From NCBI GenBank assembly GCA_046297395.1, contig JBKCNM010000093.1, forward strand, positions 3,867 through 67,866: a stretch of 64,000 nt of DNA, read 5' to 3'. Below the pieces are notes generated by a model, which saw only the letters and a list, made by a program, of their open reading frames with translations, had not been told where the DNA came from and did no database searches. Positions 51,631 to 60,186 of this stretch are shown here, piece by piece (position 1 is the stretch's first letter; each line of letters opens with the position of its first letter). The position numbers were made by a program, and so were the translations under genes. The stretch is from JBEICQ01 sp046297395. Lineage in GTDB: Bacteria; Bacteroidota; Bacteroidia; UBA4408.

Positions 51631-52274
51631 CAGGCAAACAACGCGCTCCCTACGCGTATCATATTGCTGCCACAGGCAATGGCAATGCCATAGTCACCAC
51701 TCATCCCCATCGATAGCACTTTTGCCTCAGGCAAAACATACAGAAGTTTTTTATGCAGATTTTTAAGCACCATGAAGTCTCTGGCACTCTCATCTTCCTC
51801 AGCCGTTAAACTGGCCATACCCATTAGCCCACCAACAATCAAATGAGGATATTTGTTTGCAAAAGGAATATTGAAAATTTCTTCTGCATTTCCTGGTGAA
51901 AAACCAAACTTGCTTTCCTCCCTGGCGATATGAAATTGTAATAGAATATTTGTTGGGGTTTGCCTAGCCGCAGATTGTTTTTCCAGTTCATCCATGAGCT
52001 TGATGCTGTCAACACCATGGATGAGTTGGGTATGACCAATGATGCTTTTTACCTTGTTTGTTTGCAGATGACCAATCAGGTGCCATTCAATATCGGCAGG
52101 TAGTTGTTTTTTTTTCTCCAGTAATTCCTGCACGCGGTTTTCTCCAAATATTCTCCATCCGGCTTCATATAATTCATGGATTTTTTCCATGGATTGGTTT
52201 TTGGTAACCGCCACCAGGGTTGTTCCTGCAGGTAGCCGGCCAAGAATACCATGCAGATTTTCTTTTACCCTCAT
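51630..52274 (-). CDS. YggS/PLPBP family pyridoxal 5'-phosphate homeostasis protein
   Basis: A 214-residue PLP-binding protein. The N-terminal TTLVAVTKNQ holds the PLP-binding lysine (Lys25), followed by FGENRVQELLEKK, WHLIGHLQTNKVKSII and VLSMGMSGDYGIAIACGSNMIRVGS-type segments seen in YggS. It buffers free PLP and influences amino-acid metabolism. Longer starts (52298, 52409) are possible, but the family N-terminus aligns with 52274. A TACATTTG box (52287-52280) lies 6 bases before this start, so a leaderless transcript is possible. The gene is divergent from rarA. Confidence 0.9.
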   Translation of the reverse strand: MRVKENLHGILGRLPAGTTLVAVTKNQSMEKIHELYEAGWRIFGENRVQELLEKKKQLPADIEWHLIGHLQTNKVKSIIGHTQLIHGVDSIKLMDELEKQSAARQTPTNILLQFHIAREESKFGFSPGNAEEIFNIPFANKYPHLIVGGLMGMASLTAEEDESARDFMVLKNLHKKLLYVLPEAKVLSMGMSGDYGIAIACGSNMIRVGSALFA

Positions 52275-52279
52275 GTCTG

Positions 52280-52287
52280 CAAATGTA
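52280..52287 (-). promoter_or_regulatory. -7-type promoter box just before the PLPBP start
   Basis: TACATTTGC on the minus strand, with its last conserved base only 6 bases from the ATG at 52274. If used, the transcript would begin at or next to the start codon. No TTG box is clear upstream. Confidence 0.3.
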
Positions 52288-52337
52288 ATGCTTGGCATCT
52301 GTTTGACGAAAGGATACAGAAGGTGTAACTTTACCCT

Positions 52338-53627
52338 GTGAATCTTCATCAGCCACTGGCCGAAAGGGTGCGCCCAAAGAAACTCTCCGATGTGATTGGT
52401 CAAAAACACCTGATTGGACCTGCCGGACCCATCAGCACTTTTGTTGGTCGCAACTCTCTTCCCTCACTCATTTTGTGGGGCCCACCGGGTGTAGGCAAAA
52501 CAACGATTGCAAGTCTTCTTGCCGGTGAATTAGGACGCGATTTTTATCCTATCAGCGCAGTTCATTCCGGAGTAAAAGATGTAAGAGAGGTAATTGATCG
52601 AGCCAAACACAGGAACCTGCTTAGCAAAGGTGCTCCGGTCTTGTTTATAGACGAGATTCACAGGTTTAGCAAATCTCAGCAAGATGCCTTGCTGCATGCC
52701 GTTGAAAATGGCTGGGTAACACTTGTGGGCGCCACCACTGAAAATCCTTCATTTGAAGTAATTGCGCCTTTGCTCTCCCGTTGTCAGGTGTATGTGCTTC
52801 AGGCACTCACCTCCGAGGAGCTCATGCAAATTCTTTTTCAGGCCATGGAAAAAGATGCCTATCTGCAAACAAAAAATATTTTCCTCGATGCCACAGATGC
52901 TCTTTTCAGGGCATCCGGGGGAGACGCCCGCAAACTGCTTAATATTTTTGATCTACTTGTACAAACATCCCGGGAAGAAGAAGTGCACATCACCGATGAA
53001 CAGGTGATGGAACTCATCCAGAAAAAACAGGCGCTTTACGACAAATCCGGGGAGCAGCATTATGATATTATATCAGCCTTTATCAAATCCATGAGAGGCA
53101 GCGATCCAAACGCTGCGGTGTATTGGCTTGCCCGGATGATTGAGGGGGGTGAAGATCCAATTTTTATCGCCAGGCGCATGCTGGTATTTGCCTCTGAAGA
53201 TATTGGCAATGCCAATCCCACTGCCTTGGTGCTGGCTACAGCTTGCTTTGATGCGGTTCATAAAACAGGCATGCCTGAGGGAAGAATCATCCTTTCTCAA
53301 ACAGCCGTTTATCTGTCCTCCTCAGTCAAGAGCAATGCCTCTTATGTGGCTATCGAGAAAGCACTTTCATTGGTTAAAAAAACCGGCGATCTGCCCGTGC
53401 CAATGCATCTTCGAAACGCTCCTACATCATTGATGAAAGAACTCGGTTACGGAGATGGATATAAATATGCACATGATTTTGTTGCAGGCAGTGATGAATC
53501 CTTGCAGGAATTTCTTCCCAACGAACTGGCAGGAACAAGTCTTTATCAACCCGGAAACAATGCAAGAGAAGAAGAAATGAGAAAATATCTTTATTTTGTA
53601 TGGAGAGAAAAGTATGGTTACGGGTAA
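52338..53627 (+). CDS. rarA: Replication-associated recombination protein A (RarA/MgsA)
   Basis: A 429-residue AAA+ ATPase acting at stalled replication forks. It has LAERVRPKKLSDVIGQKHL at the N-terminus, Walker A GPPGVGKTT (48-56), Walker B FIDEIHRF, sensor GATTENPSFE, and a C-terminal helical domain ending ...REKYGYG. The start is GTG at 52338, supported by the family start (...QPLAERxRP); no ATG lies nearby in frame. A near-consensus TTG-N20-TAACTTTA (52303-52333) lies 4 bases before it, so a leaderless GTG is possible. Its end overlaps the lipoprotein gene by 14 bases. Confidence 0.93.
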   Translation: MNLHQPLAERVRPKKLSDVIGQKHLIGPAGPISTFVGRNSLPSLILWGPPGVGKTTIASLLAGELGRDFYPISAVHSGVKDVREVIDRAKHRNLLSKGAPVLFIDEIHRFSKSQQDALLHAVENGWVTLVGATTENPSFEVIAPLLSRCQVYVLQALTSEELMQILFQAMEKDAYLQTKNIFLDATDALFRASGGDARKLLNIFDLLVQTSREEEVHITDEQVMELIQKKQALYDKSGEQHYDIISAFIKSMRGSDPNAAVYWLARMIEGGEDPIFIARRMLVFASEDIGNANPTALVLATACFDAVHKTGMPEGRIILSQTAVYLSSSVKSNASYVAIEKALSLVKKTGDLPVPMHLRNAPTSLMKELGYGDGYKYAHDFVAGSDESLQEFLPNELAGTSLYQPGNNAREEEMRKYLYFVWREKYGYG

Positions 53628-55260
53628 GCTTTTTACTTTCTATCGATGCTGGCCCTGCCTGTTGTTGTTCTTTTGGATTTCCTGCAAGCGTGAACCCTTG
53701 CGCTGGGATACCAAATGGTCGGCACCAATTGCTTATGGAAGAGCCGGTGTAAGTCAAATCATCCCGGATTCACTTCTTTCAATAAAAAATGGAGGAGAAG
53801 TTTTCCTGGCATGGAAAGGGAGGCTGGGTGCCTCCGGAAGCAATGATGTTTTTGTGTTGCCTGATACCACCGTGTCCAAATTTTTTAACTCTGGTCTTTT
53901 TACTTTCACCGCACCACCTGGTACCAGTTTGTTCGGAAGTTCAGAGGACTTCACCTTTAACACGGGTGCAAGGCTTAGCAAAATCGTTCTCAAATCGGGC
54001 CAGCTTCGTTATGTAATTAAAAACCGGGTTAAAGGAAACATCCTGTTTACTTACAAACTGCCTTTTGCAACAAAGAATGGATCTGTTCTATCCATCAACA
54101 GGCCCATTCCTGCCGGAAATGCAAACACTCCTTCAGCAATCTCCGGCGTGCTCGATATGACAGGATATGCCATCATGATGAAAGGGAAAATGGGTGACAG
54201 ATTCAATGCCATTGCATCCGAATACGATGTGCAGCTTGATCCGAATGGCCAAGCTGTAGTCATCGCACCCTCTGATTCAGTGCTGGTCTCTTTTAGTTTT
54301 GAAAACATGGTGCCGGACTATGCCAAAGGGTACTTCGGACAAACCATGCTTAAGCTTGAAGGAAATTCTCCGGTTACGCTTTTCAAAAACCTGAGTTGTG
54401 AGGATTTTCAGCTCAATGATGTCAACATGAAACTCACACTCAACAATGCGATGGGAGCAGATATCGCTTGCAGGATAAAAAAGATTGCTGCCATCAACTC
54501 CAAAAAAGGAACAGAAATTCCATTGCAGCATTTTCTCGTCAACAACCAGGTGCAACTTTCCAGGGCAAGCGAAGTTCCTTATCAGATTCAATCGCGCACT
54601 TATGCCATCAATGCCGGCAACTCAAATATTGCGGACTTGATTTCTGGCTTGCCAACCTCCCTTGGCTACAGCATTGAAGCAGCTTTAAATCCTTTGGGAA
54701 ATATCTCAGCTTCGAATGATTTTTTAGTCTCTCCAAGAGTTTTTGATGCAGACATCTCTATTGAAATTCCCCTGCGCCTTGGATTGAAAAACCTTGCCTA
54801 CTCCACAGGTGATGCAAATGGTAATTTAAGTCCGGAGAATGCAACAAATTTTAAGTTTTCTGTTTCTGAAAATGATGTTGCCAAAAGCAATGGCGCTACC
54901 TTGCTGTTCAAGTTCATCAATGATTTTCCCATGGAAATGCGATTTGAGCCTGTCTTTTTCGACAAGGATAACAAACCACTTGCATTGACATTTTTGCAGG
55001 CGCCGGCTACCAAAGCACTTTTTGTGATGCGTGCCGCTGTGCCGGGAACAGACGGAAGGGTAGTTACGCCGACAACTTCCGATATCCAATGTCAAATGAC
55101 AAAAGCAGATTTGCAGCAAATGACAAAAGCAGTGAAGATGGGTTACAGGATTTATCTGAACACCATTGACGCGCAAGGGAAATATCATTTGTGGTACGAC
55201 GACTATAAAATCGATTTCAGTATATCTGCACGCCTCAATTATGAAATGGAATTGCGTTAG
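53614..55260 (+). CDS. Uncharacterised lipoprotein with beta-rich body
   Basis: A 548-residue lipoprotein: hydrophobic leader and lipobox ending at Cys24 (FWISC). The rest is beta-rich with no recognised enzyme motif. Repeated short segments such as FTFTAPPGTSLFGSSED and VRMRAAVPGTDGR are seen but no clear repeat family. It lies between rarA (14-base overlap) and the barrel candidate (20-base overlap), so it is transcribed with both. The lipoprotein plus barrel pair suggests an outer-membrane complex (inference). The start at 53614 is chosen because the leader begins there; an upstream ATG at 53596 adds six residues. Confidence 0.7.
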   Translation: MVTGKLFTFYRCWPCLLLFFWISCKREPLRWDTKWSAPIAYGRAGVSQIIPDSLLSIKNGGEVFLAWKGRLGASGSNDVFVLPDTTVSKFFNSGLFTFTAPPGTSLFGSSEDFTFNTGARLSKIVLKSGQLRYVIKNRVKGNILFTYKLPFATKNGSVLSINRPIPAGNANTPSAISGVLDMTGYAIMMKGKMGDRFNAIASEYDVQLDPNGQAVVIAPSDSVLVSFSFENMVPDYAKGYFGQTMLKLEGNSPVTLFKNLSCEDFQLNDVNMKLTLNNAMGADIACRIKKIAAINSKKGTEIPLQHFLVNNQVQLSRASEVPYQIQSRTYAINAGNSNIADLISGLPTSLGYSIEAALNPLGNISASNDFLVSPRVFDADISIEIPLRLGLKNLAYSTGDANGNLSPENATNFKFSVSENDVAKSNGATLLFKFINDFPMEMRFEPVFFDKDNKPLALTFLQAPATKALFVMRAAVPGTDGRVVTPTTSDIQCQMTKADLQQMTKAVKMGYRIYLNTIDAQGKYHLWYDDYKIDFSISARLNYEMELR

Positions 55261-56512
55261 ATTTTTATTTCTTTTTTTCTTGTGCAGAAATGTTTTTCCC
55301 TCTCAGGCCGGTTTGCCACGGAAGAATGAATCAATTGAATTCTTTACCACTCAATCTGCTTTCAGCACCAGCCTGAGTGCATCTTCACTTGCTGATGTCT
55401 ACAGGGGAGGTTTTCTTGATACCAATCGACTCTTGTCGATGAGTAAAGAACTAAGTGGAAGAAACCAACTTTTCTTCACTGAAAAATATGGACTGGAATA
55501 TTCATTGGATGTTGCCGATGCTTTTCTAAACCGATTTAAAATCCGATGGGATGCAGGCGTTTGTCAACGAAATCTGCTCTTTACCACATTTACAGGAGAT
55601 GCCTTTCGTTTGCTTGCCTTTGGTAATCAACCCATGAAGGAAAACGAATTGTCATTATCAGGAACCCGTTTTCTGGATTTAAATTTTCAGGAATTTTTTA
55701 CGGGATTTACCGCGGTTTCTGAAACAGAATCAGGTCGATTCAGTGTTCGTCTTGCAGGATCTTTGCTCAACATGAAATCTTCTTCCGATTTTCAGATTTA
55801 CAGAGGAAACATGTTTACTGATTCAATCGGCAGCAGAATAGCTACCGACATTTCCGCCAATTTCCGTTCAATGCCGGGTGATACTGCACTTCCTTCCACT
55901 TTTTTTTCGCACAGGGGATATGGATTTCTTGGCCACCTGAGTCTATCTTACACAATCAAAAATAAATTCCATTTTGCTCTACAAGCAAATGATCTGGGAA
56001 CCGCTACCTTCTACCGTTCCTCGGTCAGGTCTATTGATACCGCAATGGTATACAAAGGATTTTATATTCATACTTATGGATTGCTTTACACTCCCGGATA
56101 CACAGTGGATACAGATTCTCTAACCCGCGCTTTCTCCCGGAAGCCCGGAGGTAGGTACACTTCCTATTTTCCTTCTTCCATCATCATTTCCACCTCCTGG
56201 AAGCCAAGAGATACTACATGGCAGGTATCTTTACAATCCACTTTTTTTCCAATGCTCTCTTCTGTGTTTATGCATCAGGTGAGTTTGCATAAAACCATGG
56301 GTGTATGGAAGTATTCTGCGGGTGTTCTCCAATTTTTTGGAAAGCGTTATTCATCCACCATTGGTGTGAGTGTAAAAATAAAAAAAACCTTGTTTTTTAC
56401 TCTCGATGTAATTTCTCCTGAAGTCCTTATTATTCCGGGAAGCACAAGGTCTGCAGGCATCCGGGCAAGGGCAAGATGGAATTTACCTCATCGCATAAAG
56501 CGGAAGGCCTGA
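55241..56512 (+). CDS. Outer-membrane beta-barrel candidate (DUF5723-like)
   Basis: A 423-residue protein with a signal peptide (1-23, SQAG), then FFTTQSAFSTSLSASSLADV and a long run of alternating strands, ending in RARARWNLPHRIKRKA. Composition and strand spacing fit an outer-membrane barrel; resemblance to the DUF5723 family is from memory and needs a profile search. The frame can be opened upstream to 55166, but the signal peptide begins at 55241. It overlaps the lipoprotein gene by 20 bases and its 3' end overlaps the convergent glyA gene by 30 bases, which is unusual. Confidence 0.65.
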   Translation: MKWNCVRFLFLFFLCRNVFPSQAGLPRKNESIEFFTTQSAFSTSLSASSLADVYRGGFLDTNRLLSMSKELSGRNQLFFTEKYGLEYSLDVADAFLNRFKIRWDAGVCQRNLLFTTFTGDAFRLLAFGNQPMKENELSLSGTRFLDLNFQEFFTGFTAVSETESGRFSVRLAGSLLNMKSSSDFQIYRGNMFTDSIGSRIATDISANFRSMPGDTALPSTFFSHRGYGFLGHLSLSYTIKNKFHFALQANDLGTATFYRSSVRSIDTAMVYKGFYIHTYGLLYTPGYTVDTDSLTRAFSRKPGGRYTSYFPSSIIISTSWKPRDTTWQVSLQSTFFPMLSSVFMHQVSLHKTMGVWKYSAGVLQFFGKRYSSTIGVSVKIKKTLFFTLDVISPEVLIIPGSTRSAGIRARARWNLPHRIKRKA

Positions 56513-57760
56513 CATCAGGTTATTCACTTGTTTTTTTATCGATTGGATCCGGGTTTCGTTGTTGCGGTTTGCGATGCAATCATCAATCAAGGAGGCTACC
56601 GTCTGCATGTCTTTTTCATTTAATCCCCTGGTGGTGATGGCAGGAGTACCCAACCTGATTCCGGAAGTAACAAAGGGAGATTTATCATCAAAAGGAACCA
56701 TGTTTTTATTCACTGTAATATCTGCTTTTACCAGTGCCTGTTCTGCTTCTTTTCCTGTACAATTTTTTGAGCGAAGGTCAATCAGCATGCAATGGTTGTC
56801 GGTACCTCCGGATACAACCATGTAACCCATGTCCATCATGTGACTGCACAGTGCTTTGGCATTGGCAATGACCTGTTTTGAATAAACGGTAAAGGACTCA
56901 TCAAGTGCCTCACCAAAGGCAACGGCTTTAGCAGCAATTACATGCTCGAGCGGACCACCCTGTGTGCCCGGAAATACTGCTGCGTCAAGCAATGCACTCA
57001 TGGGCTTGATTTCTCCTTTTGGAGTAGTTAATCCATAGGGATTTGGAAAATCTTTTCCCATCAAAATAAGCCCTCCTCTTGGGCCGCGGAGGGTTTTATG
57101 AGTAGTAGTTGTAATCACATGACAATGAGGAACAGGATTGTTTAACAATCCGGTGGCAATTAAACCCGCAGGATGAGAAATATCGGCTAATAAAAGTGCT
57201 CCGCATTCGTCCGCAATCTGTCTTAGCCTGGCATAATCCCAGTCTCTTGAATAGGCTGATGCACCACAAATAATAAGTTTGGGTTTGTTTGCCTTCACGG
57301 TTTTTTCCACCACATCATAATCAATTCTGCCTGTTTCTTTGGAAACTCCATAGAAGGAAGGTTTGTAAAGTTTTCCGGAAAAATTAACCGGAGATCCATG
57401 CGTAAGATGTCCTCCATGCGAAAGGTCGAAACCGGTGATGGAATCACCCGGATGAAGCAAGGCAAGCATCACTGCTGCATTTGCCTGTGCGCCTGAATGA
57501 GGTTGCACATTGGCCCATGCTGCACCAAAAAGTTTACATACCCTGTCGATGGCCAATTGCTCAACCTGATCTACGATATGACAGCCACCATAATATCTTT
57601 TACCGGGTAAGCCCTCGGCATATTTATTGGTAAGCACACTACCCATCGCCTCCATGACTTGCTGGCTAACAAAATTTTCGGAGGCAATCAGTTCTATTCC
57701 TTCTGTTTGGCGATGTTTTTCAAGCTCAATCAGGTCAAATATTTGTTTGTCTTTATTCAT
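56483..57760 (-). CDS. glyA: Serine hydroxymethyltransferase
   Basis: A 425-residue PLP enzyme that moves a one-carbon unit between serine and glycine with tetrahydrofolate. Conserved segments: ELIASENFVSQQVMEAMGS, NKYAEGLPGKRYYGGC, VQPHSGAQANAAVMLAL, LADISHPAGLIATG and the PLP-Lys motif TTTTHKTLRGPRGG with Lys222. Length and motifs are complete. It begins inside the end of the exosortase partner gene (8-base overlap) and its 3' end overlaps the opposite barrel gene by 30 bases, so both ends are tightly packed. Confidence 0.96.
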   Translation of the reverse strand: MNKDKQIFDLIELEKHRQTEGIELIASENFVSQQVMEAMGSVLTNKYAEGLPGKRYYGGCHIVDQVEQLAIDRVCKLFGAAWANVQPHSGAQANAAVMLALLHPGDSITGFDLSHGGHLTHGSPVNFSGKLYKPSFYGVSKETGRIDYDVVEKTVKANKPKLIICGASAYSRDWDYARLRQIADECGALLLADISHPAGLIATGLLNNPVPHCHVITTTTHKTLRGPRGGLILMGKDFPNPYGLTTPKGEIKPMSALLDAAVFPGTQGGPLEHVIAAKAVAFGEALDESFTVYSKQVIANAKALCSHMMDMGYMVVSGGTDNHCMLIDLRSKNCTGKEAEQALVKADITVNKNMVPFDDKSPFVTSGIRLGTPAITTRGLNEKDMQTVASLIDDCIANRNNETRIQSIKKQVNNLMSGLPLYAMR

Positions 57761-58253
57761 GATGCACTGTTTTGTTTCTGGAACTGATGATAAAGGTAGG
57801 AAGCAAAATCATGAGCACCAACGGAGATTGTAGAATACCCATAAATTCTCTGGCAAGTGTATAGCCTTCCAGGCCTTTTCCTGTTATTTTTCCGAGTGTA
57901 TAAAAAATTCCTGCTACCAAAAAAAGAAGTCCATGGATGGCGATTGTGATGAGGCTGTATTGTTTATTACGAAAATAAAACCACACGGTTAGCAAACAAA
58001 TACCCATGTAGAAAAAAAACACAAGCACCGTCATGATCCACTTTATTCTTAGTAGAGCAGCATTAGAATATTGTTTTAAAAACAAGAGCCATTCCGGGAA
58101 ATGGTAATTGTATGTACTATCTGTTTCTTGGTAATAATTCATGTAAACCTGCATGTTCACATGTACAAAAAAAATCTCCCGGTAATAACCCGCTACAATG
58201 AGCAATACAAGTAAACCTGTTCCAAAGAGGATATTCTTAAGCTTTGGAGACAT
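57753..58253 (-). CDS. Membrane protein, exosortase-associated candidate
   Basis: A 166-residue membrane protein with four transmembrane helices (about 9-25, 68-92, 98-122, 135-158) and a periplasmic loop with YREIFFVHVNMQVYMNYYQE. Size, helix layout and position right after the exosortase gene (17-base overlap) suggest an exosortase-associated protein such as the exosortase F-associated family, but I cannot confirm the family by eye. It may help recognise or hold the substrate. It overlaps glyA by 8 bases. Confidence 0.55.
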   Translation of the reverse strand: MSPKLKNILFGTGLLVLLIVAGYYREIFFVHVNMQVYMNYYQETDSTYNYHFPEWLLFLKQYSNAALLRIKWIMTVLVFFFYMGICLLTVWFYFRNKQYSLITIAIHGLLFLVAGIFYTLGKITGKGLEGYTLAREFMGILQSPLVLMILLPTFIISSRNKTVHHE

Positions 58254-58791
58254 TTTTTTGGACGGATTTAATATCTGAAAAATAAAGGGTCCAAATCATC
58301 CAGAGAGCAAAGACAATGAGATACACCGAAACTGTGAAGGTGTAATTGTGATTAAACTCTAAGTAATGGGGTGATTTATAGGCAATGATGGCAAGCGCCA
58401 AAATTCTGATGATGTTGGTAAGGTGAATGATTAATATGCCCAGGGGAATAAACCACAATTTATGTTTCATTTTTCCGGGAAATGCAATCACGAACCCTGC
58501 AAACAAAGCAAACAATTCCAGTCCGTTGCAAGGATAGCCAATGAGCACCCCATTGGATCCGTCAATGCCCACCACTCCCATCACATCAGCATCTGCCGGA
58601 ACCTGCATCATGGTATAGCCCATGCTTGTTAAAACCCATACGCAGATATTGGTGAGGTTGTTAATGAGCATGTAATCCACTTTGCTTTCCGGATGCAGAA
58701 AAAGGTCGTACAGGATATACCAAATCACATACAAACCTGCTGATTTCAGCAGAAACAGGACCGCCAGGTTGTTCTTGATTTTCGATAGCAT
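58237..58791 (-). CDS. Exosortase/archaeosortase family protein
   Basis: A 184-residue membrane protein with about six transmembrane helices and the three catalytic positions of exosortases: Cys88 in YPCNGLELF, Arg129 in TNIIRILAL, and His148 in EFNHNYTFT. Exosortases cut and anchor proteins carrying a PEP-CTERM-like tail. Its size matches the small XrtF/XrtX-type members, but which subtype is uncertain. No protein in the window has an obvious exosortase sorting tail; all sorted proteins here use T9SS tails. Its ATG comes directly after the U-tract of the secG terminator, so expression is probably low or leaderless. Confidence 0.82.
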   Translation of the reverse strand: MLSKIKNNLAVLFLLKSAGLYVIWYILYDLFLHPESKVDYMLINNLTNICVWVLTSMGYTMMQVPADADVMGVVGIDGSNGVLIGYPCNGLELFALFAGFVIAFPGKMKHKLWFIPLGILIIHLTNIIRILALAIIAYKSPHYLEFNHNYTFTVSVYLIVFALWMIWTLYFSDIKSVQKNVSKA

Positions 58792-58821
58792 AAAAAAGGC
58801 TTCAGGAGTGAACCCGAAGCC
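58792..58821 (-). terminator. Rho-independent terminator between secG and the exosortase gene
   Basis: On the minus strand GGCTTC (58821-58816) pairs with GAAGCC (58803-58798), then six U at 58797-58792 run straight into the exosortase ATG. It is 24 bases past the secG stop. Confidence 0.8.
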
Positions 58822-58844
58822 CGATTATAAACTGGTTAACAGTA

Positions 58845-59189
58845 TTATTTTCCGGCAGGTGCGGGTGCAGGTTTTGCTGCTCCGGACGGGAAGTTTTGAA
58901 TGGGTTTGGATTTGGTGTTTTCAATTTTCTCCTTCAGTTCTGATTCTTTTTGAACAGCACTTGTTCCTGATTTGTAAACAAAGGAAGCTGCAATGCTCAG
59001 CACCACAAGTGAAATCGCCAAACCCCAGGTTATTTTTTCAATTACCTCGCTTGTTTTTTGCACACCCATTACCTGGTTGCTTGCAGCAAAGTTTGAAGCA
59101 ATCCCTCCTCCTTTTGAATTTTGTATCAATACAACAATGATCAGGAGAATGCATACAAGGATGATTAGTACTGTTAGAAAGCCGCTCAT
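58845..59189 (-). CDS. secG: Preprotein translocase subunit SecG
   Basis: A 114-residue protein with two transmembrane helices (about 3-21 and 52-70) separated by the SecG signature VLIQNSKGGGIASNFAASNQ, the usual QxxKxGGL-type region adapted to this phylum. The C-terminal tail is Ala/Pro/Lys rich (GAAKPAPAPAGK), typical of Bacteroidota SecG. It supports SecYE in export. The start overlaps the TPR gene stop by ATGA, so it is the last translated gene of the sigma54-lptE-TPR-secG operon before a terminator. Confidence 0.93.
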   Translation of the reverse strand: MSGFLTVLIILVCILLIIVVLIQNSKGGGIASNFAASNQVMGVQKTSEVIEKITWGLAISLVVLSIAASFVYKSGTSAVQKESELKEKIENTKSKPIQNFPSGAAKPAPAPAGK

Positions 59190-60178
59190 TTTGTTGGTTT
59201 ATTTTGTTGTTTTTTTCTGGTTTCCTGTATAAGGGCTGCAAAGTAAAGGCTTTTCTCCGGATATTTCAACTCCAAAACCCTTAATGTCCTGATGGCCTTG
59301 CTATAATTGCCCTGCGCCATGTAAATTTTTGCCAGGGTTTCACTCGCCAAATTATCATCTTCCGTAACACTCTGCCTGGCCATGTTCACCGGAGAGTAAA
59401 ACTCCGTTTTCGGTTTGCTGATTTTGGGCTCTTCCCTAATGAATTTCTCCACCAGCAAATCCTTGGGTTTTTTGAATGCTTGTTTCTCCTTAATCTCTTC
59501 CTTGTTATCCTGTTTTTCAGCGACTTGAGGATTTTTTAGCCAGTCAAAAAAGTTTTTCTCTGTGCCTTTTTCTGTGGGTTGAGAATCCGAGTCCGGCTGC
59601 ACCTGTTGTTGGTCCAGTTCTTTTTCCAGATGCAAGGCGGTATAATGGCTAATACCTGTGGCCATCACTTCAACATCCAATTCTGTTGGCACACCTTCTG
59701 AGAGCACTTCCTCTGCAGCTTCTTTAATCTTTGAATGCTCAATTTGTTTTTCATCCAAAGGCTGTTCATTTTGCAAGTTGGTGATAACTGAGGGTTCTTC
59801 AATGTGGGAAACTGAATCCTGCCCTGATTCATCAGAAACAGGTGCTTCGGTAGGAACCATCGCCTTCTCCGGAGGATTTTCCGGAATCTCTATTTGGGCT
59901 GCCAAAGGCATGGGTTTTTCCTCGGCACTTGCATGTTCCGTTACCAACTGTGAAGGCGTATCATGCAACAAATCGTATAGTTTTTTACGATTTGCACTGT
60001 AAGCTGCTGCAATTTTTAATCCTGCCCCGGACTCAGCAGGCTCATAAAGAAATTTGGCACGGGAAAGCAGAATATGTGCCGTGGCAAAATAAGGATACTT
60101 GCGCGTCATCACATACAACTCATCCATCGTTGCCGAAGGCATTGAATTTGGATTATGTAAAATTTCCTTCCAGTTCAT
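59186..60178 (-). CDS. TPR-containing protein of a secretion/lipid-export operon
   Basis: A 330-residue protein with no signal peptide. The N-terminus is a helical domain (MNWKEILHNPNSMPSATMDE, TRKYPYFATAHILLSRAKF), the middle is a low-complexity acidic, Glu/Pro/Gln-rich linker (about 85-280), and the last 45 residues hold one TPR-like hairpin (ASETLAKIYMAQGNYSKAIR TLRVLELKYPEKS). Its ends join lptE (8-base gap) and secG (ATGA overlap). This arrangement is common in Bacteroidota; the role is unknown. The start at 60178 is an ATG; the longer form would start with TTG. Confidence 0.75.
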   Translation of the reverse strand: MNWKEILHNPNSMPSATMDELYVMTRKYPYFATAHILLSRAKFLYEPAESGAGLKIAAAYSANRKKLYDLLHDTPSQLVTEHASAEEKPMPLAAQIEIPENPPEKAMVPTEAPVSDESGQDSVSHIEEPSVITNLQNEQPLDEKQIEHSKIKEAAEEVLSEGVPTELDVEVMATGISHYTALHLEKELDQQQVQPDSDSQPTEKGTEKNFFDWLKNPQVAEKQDNKEEIKEKQAFKKPKDLLVEKFIREEPKISKPKTEFYSPVNMARQSVTEDDNLASETLAKIYMAQGNYSKAIRTLRVLELKYPEKSLYFAALIQETRKKQQNKPTK

Positions 60179-60186
60179 AAGGATGA

